This document shows positions 8,767 through 15,243 of a stretch of 64,000 bases of DNA, one piece after another (within the stretch, counting starts at the first letter, position 1; each line of letters opens with the position of its first letter). The stretch comes from Burkholderiales bacterium (GTDB taxonomy: Bacteria > Pseudomonadota > Gammaproteobacteria > Burkholderiales > Burkholderiaceae_C). The position numbers and the translations under genes were made by a program. The stretch covers positions 248,001-312,000 of the forward strand of contig JACRAY010000011.1 of NCBI GenBank assembly GCA_016213325.1. The letters are read 5' to 3'. The notes below the pieces were generated by a model that saw only the letters and a program-made list of their open reading frames with translations, was not told the origin of the DNA and searched no databases.

Positions 8767-9882
8767 GTGGGAGCTTCGGGCAACCCTGCCGCGCTGGTCG
8801 TCGGCGCAGGTTTCGTGCTCGCCTTCGTGTTCGGCCTCGTGGCCGCGCGCACCAACTTCTGCACCATGGGCGCGATCTCCGACATCGTGAACATGGGGTC
8901 GTGGGCGCGCATGCGCACTTGGCTGCTGGCCATCGCGGTCGGCATCCTGGGCACTGCCGCGCTGTCTTACAGCGGGCAGGTCGACCTTGCCAAGTCGGTG
9001 CCGCAACGCGCCGCGCTGCCCTGGCTGTCGCTCGCCACGGGCGGGTTGCTGTTCGGCATCGGCATGACGCTGGCCGGCGGCTGCGCCAACCGCAACCTGG
9101 TGCGGCTGGGCGCGGGCAGCATGCGCTCGCTGGTCGTGCTCACCTTCGTCGCGATCGCCTCGTACATGGCCCTCAAGGGCCTGTTCGCGCAGTGGCGCGC
9201 TGCCTGGCTGGACCCGGTGCGCATCGACCTCGCGGCCTACGGCTGGGGTGACGGCAGCCTCGCAACGGCACTGGCGCGGGCCACGGGCGCGCCGCCGCGC
9301 ACGGCTCTGGCCGCCTGCGCCGTGTTGGTCGCGGCGGGCCTGTTCGCCTTCGTGTTCAAGGACGGACGCTACCGCCGCAACCGCACGCAGATCGCCGGCG
9401 CGGTGGTGCTCGGTGCGGTGATCGTGTCCGGCTGGTACGTGACGGGGCACCTCGGTTTCGGCGAGAACCCGGAGACGCTGGAGCAGGTCTACTTCGCGAC
9501 GAACACGCGCACGCTGGAGTCGCTCAGCTTCGTCGCGCCGCTGGCGTACTCGCTGGAGCTGCTGCTGCTGTGGACCGACAAGTCGCTGCACCTGACCTTC
9601 GGCATCGCGGCCGTGCTCGGCACCATTGCGGGATCGGCGGCGCACGCGCTCGCCTCGCGCAGCTTCCGCTGGGAAGGCTTCGCCTCGCTGGCCGACCTGC
9701 GCAACCAGCTCGCCGGGGCGTTCCTCATGGGCGCAGGCGGCGTGACGGCGGCCGGCTGCACCATCGGGCAGGGGCTGTCGGGGCTGTCCACGCTGGCGCT
9801 CGGCTCGCTGATCGCGGTGGCCGGCATCGTGGCCGGCTCGGTGGCCACCTTGAAGGTCCTGCTGCGCGGCGAGGACACCTAG
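8767..9882 (+). CDS. YeeE/YedE-family sulfur-compound transporter
   Basis: 371-residue polytopic membrane protein with the two inverted Cys-containing repeats of the YeeE/TsuA family: ARTNFCTMGAISDI near residue 30, GGCANRNLVRLGAGS near 115 and GGVTAAGCTIGQGLSGLSTL near 330. TsuA imports thiosulfate by a Cys relay; other members may move other sulfane-sulfur compounds. The GTG at 8767 is the only start giving full helix 1 and lies nine bases after dsrE2. Third gene of the tusA-dsrE2-yeeE operon, probably supplying substrate to it. It converges with the leftward operon, overlapping its last gene by four bases. Confidence 0.88.
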   Translation: MGASGNPAALVVGAGFVLAFVFGLVAARTNFCTMGAISDIVNMGSWARMRTWLLAIAVGILGTAALSYSGQVDLAKSVPQRAALPWLSLATGGLLFGIGMTLAGGCANRNLVRLGAGSMRSLVVLTFVAIASYMALKGLFAQWRAAWLDPVRIDLAAYGWGDGSLATALARATGAPPRTALAACAVLVAAGLFAFVFKDGRYRRNRTQIAGAVVLGAVIVSGWYVTGHLGFGENPETLEQVYFATNTRTLESLSFVAPLAYSLELLLLWTDKSLHLTFGIAAVLGTIAGSAAHALASRSFRWEGFASLADLRNQLAGAFLMGAGGVTAAGCTIGQGLSGLSTLALGSLIAVAGIVAGSVATLKVLLRGEDT

Positions 9883-10310
9883 AAGCGGCCGCGGCGAGGC
9901 CGCTGCCACGCCGCCAGCACCCGCACCAGCTCGTCCCACGGCAGGTCGACCAGCGTCCCGCAGCGCTGCTGCGCATCCTGCACCATCGCATGAACGTCTG
10001 CTTCATCGCCGCCGAGCCAGCCGCGCAGCGCGGCGAGGCCGCCGCACTGCAGCCGCAGCGCCTGCACGTGCATGAGCGGCCGCGACGGCGGCGGCAGCTT
10101 CAGCGCGAAACGCGCGCGCTCGTGCAGCAGCGCGGCGAGGGTCTCGCAGTTCAGGCGTGCCACCGGCGAGCTGCACTCCAGCAGGTCACGCTCGGCGAGG
10201 CACACGCGCCGGGCCATCGCGCATTCCGCGGAGCGCGCGAGCACGGCCTTGGTGAACACGCAGGCGCCGTTGCCCTGGCAGCAGGCGCCGGCCGCACCGG
10301 GTTGGTTCAC
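9879..10310 (-). CDS. Unknown Cys-rich protein, last gene of the dsrA-divergent operon
   Basis: 143 residues from a GTG at 10310. The first half contains ACCQGNGAC, AECAMARRVCLAERDLLEC and LNCETLAALL, about nine Cys in all. This is the pattern of a metal or Fe-S site, but no named family was recognised. The second half is helical (MHVQALRLQCGGLAALRGWLGG, then AQQRCGTLVDLPWDELV). No signal peptide is evident, so it is probably cytoplasmic. It follows the small gene at 10322 by 11 bases and ends inside the stop of yeeE on the other strand. The start is uncertain because upstream sequence stays open in frame. Confidence 0.6.
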   Translation of the reverse strand: MNQPGAAGACCQGNGACVFTKAVLARSAECAMARRVCLAERDLLECSSPVARLNCETLAALLHERARFALKLPPPSRPLMHVQALRLQCGGLAALRGWLGGDEADVHAMVQDAQQRCGTLVDLPWDELVRVLAAWQRPRRGRF

Positions 10311-10321
10311 CCCCGGCCCCG

Positions 10322-10540
10322 TCAGTCGTCGCCCTCGGGCGGCGCGTCGCGCACCTGCAGCAGCAGGTCCTCGGCTTCCAGCGCCGTCTCGGCAAACATG
10401 ATGCGGATGCGCCGCGGCTCGCCGGGCGGCAAGCCGGAGCGCAAGGCGCGCGCCTGGCGCGACGCTTCGGGGAAGGTGGCGCAGGCGGCGAGCTGGTCGA
10501 GCTGGGCGAACGGCCGCACGGCATAGATGAAGTAGGGCAT
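10322..10540 (-). CDS. Small unknown protein (72 residues)
   Basis: Begins MPYFIYAVRPFAQLDQLAAC and ends VRDAPPEGDD. It appears to be an alpha/beta mini-domain with a motif RIRIMFAETALEAEDLLLQ in the second half. It is not recognised as a named family. It starts three bases after the S24-like gene and ends 11 bases before the Cys-rich gene, so it is inside the operon, and its composition resembles its neighbours. A scaffold or regulatory partner is possible, but no function can be assigned. Confidence 0.6.
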   Translation of the reverse strand: MPYFIYAVRPFAQLDQLAACATFPEASRQARALRSGLPPGEPRRIRIMFAETALEAEDLLLQVRDAPPEGDD

Positions 10541-10543
10541 GGG

Positions 10544-10891
10544 TCAGAGGTAGGACTTGGTGAGCTTGCGCCGCCCCGGCACGGCCTTCTGGATCACGCG
10601 GCCATGCACCGCCGACAGGTCTTCGAGGGCGGTGTCGGGACAGGTGGCTGCAGCGGGGTTGAGGGCGCGCAGGCTCCACGCGCTGCCGCGCCGCACGAGC
10701 TGGCGCAGCGTCCACTCGCCACCGGGGCGGGCGAGCACGAAGCAGCCGTCGGCAAGGGCGCCGTCGGGCTCGACGATGATGATGTCGCCGTGCCGGAACT
10801 CCGGCAGCATGTCGTCGCCGAGCACGCGCAGCGCGAACGACTCGCCGCCGCTGCAGCCGTCTTCGGCAGGGGCCTGGCAACTGCAGCTCAC
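10544..10891 (-). CDS. Stand-alone LexA/S24-fold protein lacking catalytic residues
   Basis: 115 residues from a GTG at 10891 that overlaps the stop of the upstream reductase gene (GTGA). It matches the C-terminal S24/LexA domain: ALRVLGDDMLPEFRHGDIIIVEP corresponds to the usual GDSMxPxxxxGD, and DGCFVLARPGGEWTLRQLVRR to the Lys-containing segment. The catalytic Ser is Asp (GDDM) and the Lys position appears to be Arg, so autocleavage is not expected. It has no DNA-binding domain of its own. A Cys pair near the N-terminus (SCSCQ) and one more (DGCSGG) could bind a metal. It may be a protein-binding or sensor module for its operon partners. Confidence 0.72.
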   Translation of the reverse strand: MSCSCQAPAEDGCSGGESFALRVLGDDMLPEFRHGDIIIVEPDGALADGCFVLARPGGEWTLRQLVRRGSAWSLRALNPAAATCPDTALEDLSAVHGRVIQKAVPGRRKLTKSYL

Positions 10892-12348
10892 AGCAGCTCC
10901 ACGCGAATCTGCGCCGGCGGCACGCCGGCGACTAGCAGCTGCTCGCGCACCGGCGCGACGAAGGCCGGCGGCCCCGCGAGGTGGAATTCGCAGTCGACCT
11001 CGAACAGGTCCTCGCGCATCGCGGCGGCCACTCGCGCGGCCCCGCGGCCCGGGTCGAAGTCGTTGAACAGCGTGTACTCGAACTGCTCGAGCGCCTCCGA
11101 CCAGGCGCGGCACTGGTTGGCGAGAAAGTGGCCGTCCGCGCCCGTGGCGAGCCAGAACAGGGTGAGCGACGGCGCAGCGTCGAGCGACAGCGCGTGTTCG
11201 ACCAGGCTCTTGACGGGCGCGAACCCGCGGTCGCAGGCCACGAACACCAGCGGCCGCCGCCCCGGTGCCAGCGTGAATTCGCCATAGGGGCCCCAGACGG
11301 TGACCGGGTCGCCCGCCCGGACGTCACCCCCGAACAGCCGCGCGGCCAGCGGGTCGGCCTCGTCGCGCGCGATGAAGAACTGCAGGTTGCGGTCGTCGCA
11401 CGGGCAGCTGGCCACCGGGTAGCGCGCCTGCGCGCCGGCTTCGCCGGCCAGCGCGAGCGTCACCGACTGCCCGGCGAGGAAGCGCAGCCGGTGGCTGCGC
11501 GGGGTCTGCAGGTGCAGCAGCAGCGTGTCGGTGGCGAGCGTCCGCAAGACCCGGACGGTGGCGCCCACGTGCTGCTCGGGAATGTCCGCCGGGCCGGCCG
11601 CTTCGAGCGTTTCGAGGGTCAGCTCCGCGCTTGCTGCGGTGTGCGCGCACGCCAGCACGTAGCCCTGGCGCTTTTCCGCTTCCGACAGCGGATAGTCGCT
11701 CGGCCCGCAGCGGGCCACGTCGCCCGCCGTGACGCGCACCTTGCACATGCCGCAAGTGCCGTTGCCGCAGCCGTAGTTCACGCTCAGGCCGGCGCGCAGC
11801 GCCGCCTGCAGCAGGCTGTCGCGGCCCTCCACGTGGAACTGGTGGCCGCTGGGCCGCAGCGTCACCTGCGCTGACACCACCTTCAGCACCTCGTCCAGCA
11901 CTTCATGCGGCTGCACCGGATCGGTGGCCAGCACGCGGGCGAGTCCCGCGGTGAGTTCGCGTTCGAGGTCCGCGAAGCGCGCATCCTCTCCGGCACCGGC
12001 GCGCAGCCGGTTGCGCAGGGCCACGACGAGTGCGTGGTAGCGCTGCAAGTGCCGCTGCGCGTCGGCGAGTTCCTGGCCCTGCCGCAGGAGCCGGTGCGCC
12101 AGCACCTCCTGGCTGGGCAGCAGCCGCTCGCGCAGGCGCTGCCCGAACGCTTCGTCGCGAATGCGGGTGACCCGCTCGGCCAGCCCCGAGGCTTCGGTCT
12201 GCAGCTGCGGATAGAGCGTGCGCAGCGCCTCCAGCGACACCATGCCGTCGCTCTCCTCCATCTCGCCGGTGCGCACCCGGGCCTGCAGCGCGGAGCGCGG
12301 CACGCCGGCGAGGTGGGCGGCTCGCCAGATGCTTACCCATTGCGCCAC
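10888..12348 (-). CDS. HTH-like / coiled-coil / [2Fe-2S] ferredoxin / flavin reductase fusion
   Basis: 486 residues. The GTG at 12348 is preferred over the ATG at 12369 because GGGGAGGA sits just before it. Residues about 1-45 (VSIWRAAHLAGVPRSALQARV) look like a MerR-type helix-turn-helix. Then come about 100 residues of charged helix. A plant-type ferredoxin domain follows with YGCGNGTCGMCKV and a later Cys (LACAHTA). The C-terminal half is a ferredoxin-NAD(P)+ reductase: RYPVAS flavin motif, WGPYGEFTL, and a nucleotide-binding loop VFVACDRGFAPV where GTG is usual. It overlaps TauD by 16 bases. Electron supply to the dioxygenase, or redox sensing, is plausible. Confidence 0.78.
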   Translation of the reverse strand: MAQWVSIWRAAHLAGVPRSALQARVRTGEMEESDGMVSLEALRTLYPQLQTEASGLAERVTRIRDEAFGQRLRERLLPSQEVLAHRLLRQGQELADAQRHLQRYHALVVALRNRLRAGAGEDARFADLERELTAGLARVLATDPVQPHEVLDEVLKVVSAQVTLRPSGHQFHVEGRDSLLQAALRAGLSVNYGCGNGTCGMCKVRVTAGDVARCGPSDYPLSEAEKRQGYVLACAHTAASAELTLETLEAAGPADIPEQHVGATVRVLRTLATDTLLLHLQTPRSHRLRFLAGQSVTLALAGEAGAQARYPVASCPCDDRNLQFFIARDEADPLAARLFGGDVRAGDPVTVWGPYGEFTLAPGRRPLVFVACDRGFAPVKSLVEHALSLDAAPSLTLFWLATGADGHFLANQCRAWSEALEQFEYTLFNDFDPGRGAARVAAAMREDLFEVDCEFHLAGPPAFVAPVREQLLVAGVPPAQIRVELL

Positions 12349-13238
12349 GCGTCCTCCCCGGTCACCCACACGCGGTCGACGAAGCGGGCGCGCAGCAGCA
12401 GGCGCGGGCGTGCCGGGTCGTCGACGAATGCGGTGCGCTCGTGCAGCACGTTGTGACCCGCGATGCCCATGCCGGCCTCCAGCCGGATGCGCTGCACGTG
12501 CGGGGAGTCGTGCAGCAGCTGGCGCAGGCGCGCCGCCGCTTCGCGCGTGGCGTCGTCGTCGCGCCAGGCGATCGAACGGGTGCGCGCGGTGTAGCGCATG
12601 TGCAGCGCCCCGGCCTCGTCGACCGAGAACACCGGTCCCGCCTGCACGGCGCGGTCGACGCCCGCCTCATCGGTGCGCTCGGGGATCGACATCGCGTCGG
12701 GCTGCATCAGCGCGTGGACCAGCGCCGGGTCGCGGTCGCGCAGCGCGATGTAGGCCAGCCGGGGGTCCAGCAGCGCAGTCGCGCCGCCGCGCGCCGCCGG
12801 CCGCACGCAATGCAGCACCATGCCGCGAATGCGCCGCCCCTCGGGGTGGTAGTAGCCGTCGGTGTGCCAGCCGATCGCCCGGTCGGTGTAGGGGATGAAA
12901 CCGCCATGGCCGTCGGTGGCGCGCGAGACCGTGATGCGCGAGACGCCGTCCTCGCCCGCCAGCCAGTTGGCGTCGAGCCGGTGCATGCCCAGTTGCGCGG
13001 CGAGCAAACGGGGCAAGGCACTATCGCCGTCGACCGCGCGCGAGCGGTAGATCGCAACGCCGCCCCGGACGACCGCGGCGCGCAGGGCATCGCTTTCCGA
13101 GGCGGTGAGGACCCGCGGGTCCGCGACGTCGACCAGCTGGTCGGCAAGCCCACGCGGCGCGCAGGCCAGTTTCCACTCGCGCCAGCGGCGGTAGCTCGCG
13201 TCGTCGTGCAGGTCGAACGGGGAGCCGTCGCAGTGCAT
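12333..13238 (-). CDS. TauD/TfdA-family Fe(II)/2-oxoglutarate dioxygenase
   Basis: 301 residues. Iron ligands are visible as HTD in AIGWHTDGYYHPEGR and the distal His in GHNVLHERTAF. The Arg for 2-oxoglutarate lies a few residues later in PRLLLRARFVDR. TauD-like enzymes hydroxylate sulfonates or related carboxylates, and taurine dioxygenase releases sulfite. Whether this one is desulfonating is unproven, but its place beside dsr genes makes a sulfur substrate attractive. It is preceded by the gene at 13248 (nine bases) and overlaps the reductase fusion. The first 50 residues are an extra N-terminal piece not typical of TauD. Confidence 0.82.
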   Translation of the reverse strand: MHCDGSPFDLHDDASYRRWREWKLACAPRGLADQLVDVADPRVLTASESDALRAAVVRGGVAIYRSRAVDGDSALPRLLAAQLGMHRLDANWLAGEDGVSRITVSRATDGHGGFIPYTDRAIGWHTDGYYHPEGRRIRGMVLHCVRPAARGGATALLDPRLAYIALRDRDPALVHALMQPDAMSIPERTDEAGVDRAVQAGPVFSVDEAGALHMRYTARTRSIAWRDDDATREAAARLRQLLHDSPHVQRIRLEAGMGIAGHNVLHERTAFVDDPARPRLLLRARFVDRVWVTGEDAWRNG

Positions 13239-13247
13239 GGCCGCTGC

Positions 13248-13892
13248 CTACTCCCCGCTCACCGCGCTGCGACGCGGCGCGCGCTTCGGCGGATCTAACA
13301 GGTCGGCGAGCGAGCGCTGCAGCATCTCTACCGCCTCGGGCGCCTGCACTGCGATCATCTGGTCCTGCGCCCAGCGGCGTTGCCCGGGCGGCAACGTGGC
13401 TTCGATGCGCGAGCCGAAGTAGCGCAGGAACGCGAAGCCCGGCTGGAAGGTGCCGGCGCGCTCGCCCGGCTCGCCGTCGAACTCGGCGTAGTGGCCGGCG
13501 AGCTCGTTGACGAGGTCGATGAAGCTGTCCGCGTGCGAAGGCTCCCCGGCGGGTGCCGCGCCGATCAGGTCGTCCTCGCTGTCCTGCAGCACCCGCGCCA
13601 GGTGATGCACCAGCGAGCCGGTGAACTCGACGCGCCGGGCCGCGTCCAGCCGCGCATGCGCGATGCGGTCGGCCACTGCGACCAGGAACGCCAGCACTTC
13701 GCGCAGGAAGCGGAAATAGGGCGCGCCGAGCTCGACGTCGAAGCCCGCGTGGCGCGTGCGGTCGAGCGTGTGGCGGCCCACCCGCCACACGATGAACGCC
13801 GCCGCACTCGCGTGCTGCGCGGCGCCGCGGCTGTCTCCATGGCGGAACCACTGCGTCTTCAGGCGCGGCGAGGGGGGCGCGGGAAAGGCCAT
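13248..13892 (-). CDS. Unknown helical protein in the dsrA-divergent operon
   Basis: 214 residues, mostly alpha-helical by composition, with no signal peptide or clear membrane helix. Notable segments are FIVWRVGRHTLDRTRHAGFDVE near residue 35, VEFTGSLVHHLARVLQDSEDD near 90 and FLRYFGSRIEATLPPGQRRW near 155. There are several His/Asp/Glu clusters but no motif I can name. It sits seven bases after the DsrC-like gene and nine before the TauD-like gene. The tight spacing says it belongs to the same functional unit. The family is not recognised. Confidence 0.6.
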   Translation of the reverse strand: MAFPAPPSPRLKTQWFRHGDSRGAAQHASAAAFIVWRVGRHTLDRTRHAGFDVELGAPYFRFLREVLAFLVAVADRIAHARLDAARRVEFTGSLVHHLARVLQDSEDDLIGAAPAGEPSHADSFIDLVNELAGHYAEFDGEPGERAGTFQPGFAFLRYFGSRIEATLPPGQRRWAQDQMIAVQAPEAVEMLQRSLADLLDPPKRAPRRSAVSGE

Positions 13893-13899
13893 GGTGCGC

Positions 13900-14229
13900 T
13901 CAGTAGCCGCCCTTGCCGTATGGCTGCGGCAGCCCCGCCACCTTGGCCCCCTGCTTGGCGGGGCCGGCCGGGAACAGGTCGTACAGCGACTTGCTGTCGC
14001 AGCCGGGCAGCACCTGCGCCAGCCCCTTGAGCATGTTGCGGAAGTTCGGCGAGTGGCCGTGCTCCCGGTACTCGTCGCGCAGGTAGCGCACGACCTTCCA
14101 GTGGTCCTCGCCGAGGGCGATGCCCTCGGTGGCGGCGATCACCGGCACGACTTCGTCGCGGAAGTCGGCGGCGAGCAGGAAGCCCTCGGCATCGGTTTCG
14201 AGTTCCTCGCCGTTCAGCAGGTAAGGCAT
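13900..14229 (-). CDS. DsrC/TusE-family protein without the C-terminal cysteines
   Basis: 109 residues. Family signatures are LETDAEGFLLAADFRDEVV, LGEDHWKVVRYLRDEYREHG and SLYDLFPAGPAKQGAKVAGLP. True DsrC carries two redox Cys in the flexible C-terminal arm; this protein ends GLPQPYGKGGY and has neither. It therefore cannot form the persulfide or trisulfide intermediate. Cys-less DsrC homologues are thought to act as regulators or protein-binding decoys. The ATG at 14229 has GGAG eight bases upstream and gives the normal family length. Third gene of the operon divergent from dsrA. Confidence 0.88.
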   Translation of the reverse strand: MPYLLNGEELETDAEGFLLAADFRDEVVPVIAATEGIALGEDHWKVVRYLRDEYREHGHSPNFRNMLKGLAQVLPGCDSKSLYDLFPAGPAKQGAKVAGLPQPYGKGGY

Positions 14230-14245
14230 CGCGGATCTCCAGGTA

Positions 14246-14851
14246 TCAGGCCACGGCCGCGGCACTGCGGTGCGGCACGAACAAGCCGCAGCCGAGGCCG
14301 CGGTGGCGTCCCAGCCCGCGTTCGAGCACGCGCAGGGACGATTCGCGCGCGAGCCCGTCGAGCATCAGGCTGCAGCCCACGAGCGCATGCGCTTCCACCG
14401 CCTGCCAGCGCCCGCAGATCGCGCGCCCGGTGACGCCGAGCGCTGCGAGTTCCTCGTCCAGCCACGCCATGAAGGCGGATTCCTCGCCCGGCTTCCCCAC
14501 CACGAGGTGGGCGTACAGCGTGCCGTGGGCGAGCAACTCGCGCTGGCGCGCCGCGCCGACCGACAGGCAATGGCCGGCGATCTCGAGCTCGGCGCCGCAC
14601 AGCGCCGCCGCGTCGGCGGCACGTTCGCGCGGCACGCGCAGCATGAGGCGCGTGCGGCCCGACAGCAGGTCGCAACCGGCGTCGCCGCGCGCCAGGTTCA
14701 TGCGGTGCAGGCCGGCGCCGGGGTGATCGCGCAGCCACGGCAGGATGCGCTGGACCGAGGCCGCCAGCAGCACGCGATGGTCGCGCGGCAAGCGGCTGCC
14801 GCGCACCCCGAAAGCGATGTCGACCATGCCGGCCGGGCGCTCGTCCTCCAT
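14246..14851 (-). CDS. Cas6/Cmx6-like RAMP-fold protein
   Basis: 201 residues resembling the Cas6/Cmx6 group of CRISPR RNA-processing endonucleases: MVDIAFGVRGSRLPRDHR at the N-terminus, then VQRILPWLRDHPGAGLH. Near the C-terminus it has the glycine-rich loop ERGLGRHRGLGCGLFVPHR, diagnostic of RAMP ferredoxin folds. No other cas gene and no repeat array occur in the window. It is three bases after the small gene at 14855 and 16 bases before the DsrC-like gene, inside a sulfur-gene operon. It may have been recruited to process or bind an RNA outside CRISPR. The family call comes from remembered consensus features, not a search. Confidence 0.68.
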   Translation of the reverse strand: MEDERPAGMVDIAFGVRGSRLPRDHRVLLAASVQRILPWLRDHPGAGLHRMNLARGDAGCDLLSGRTRLMLRVPRERAADAAALCGAELEIAGHCLSVGAARQRELLAHGTLYAHLVVGKPGEESAFMAWLDEELAALGVTGRAICGRWQAVEAHALVGCSLMLDGLARESSLRVLERGLGRHRGLGCGLFVPHRSAAAVA

Positions 14852-14854
14852 GCC

Positions 14855-15070
14855 TCAGGCCCTCGGCTGCGTGCGCGCCCAGCGCAGCAGCGCCTCGCCC
14901 CACTGCTCGGCCGTGAGCGGGTCGATGTCGAACACGGTGAAGCGGCTCTTCTCGCGGATGCGCGTGCGCAGCAGGCTCATGCCGCCGGCCTCGTGGTCGA
15001 CCTGGTGCAGTTCGATCTCCTGGCCGCCGAGCGGCACACGGAGCTTGGAGAGGGACATCAAGCGCGTCAT
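14855..15070 (-). CDS. Small unknown protein, first gene of the dsrA-divergent operon
   Basis: 71 residues from the ATG at 15070; an in-frame ATG at 15085 is possible. It contains MSLSKLRVPLGGQEIELHQVDHE, then GGMSLLRTRIREKSRFTVFDIDP and a C-terminal helix EQWGEALLRWA. The beta-rich front and helical tail suggest a small compact domain. It is the promoter-proximal gene, 40 bases from the candidate operator pair, and is followed by the Cas6-like gene at three bases. No family name is recognised. The even codon use and conserved-looking hydrophobic pattern argue that it is a real gene. Confidence 0.6.
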   Translation of the reverse strand: MTRLMSLSKLRVPLGGQEIELHQVDHEAGGMSLLRTRIREKSRFTVFDIDPLTAEQWGEALLRWARTQPRA

Positions 15071-15109
15071 GGGCGAGGCTGCCATTGGGCGGGAGGCCCC
15101 GCGATGGTG

Positions 15110-15154
15110 TCCATACCCGCTGCGGGTGAGCCCCGGATACCCCTTCCGGGGGAT
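15110..15154. promoter_or_regulatory. Candidate operator pair in the divergent dsrA promoter region
   Basis: The 173-base gap between the leftward operon and dsrA holds TACCC-GCTGC-GGGTG (centre 15122) and TACCC-CTTCC-GGGGG (centre 15146), two turns-and-a-bit (24 bases) apart. On the minus strand the second dyad is followed directly by TGGAC (15114-15110). The matching pair upstream of tauE has the same 24-base spacing. It probably controls both dsr and the divergent operon. No convincing sigma-70 boxes were found around it. Confidence 0.5.
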
Positions 15155-15243
15155 GGGGCCGCCCCACCATCACGGGGATGGCGGCGGCCGCCGCGCCGGG
15201 GGACTATCCGCGTCTAGCGCACAGCGCGCCAGGAGACCCGCCG

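Noticed and set aside
8025..9939. 655-codon minus-strand frame opposite tusA-dsrE2-yeeE
   Set aside because: Spans three well-supported genes and reads as repetitive Arg/His/Gly; no start signal or motif.
15086..15243. Possible CRISPR-like repeats in the dyad-rich dsrA upstream region
   Set aside because: Only two imperfect short palindromes 24 bases apart, with no spacer-repeat periodicity.
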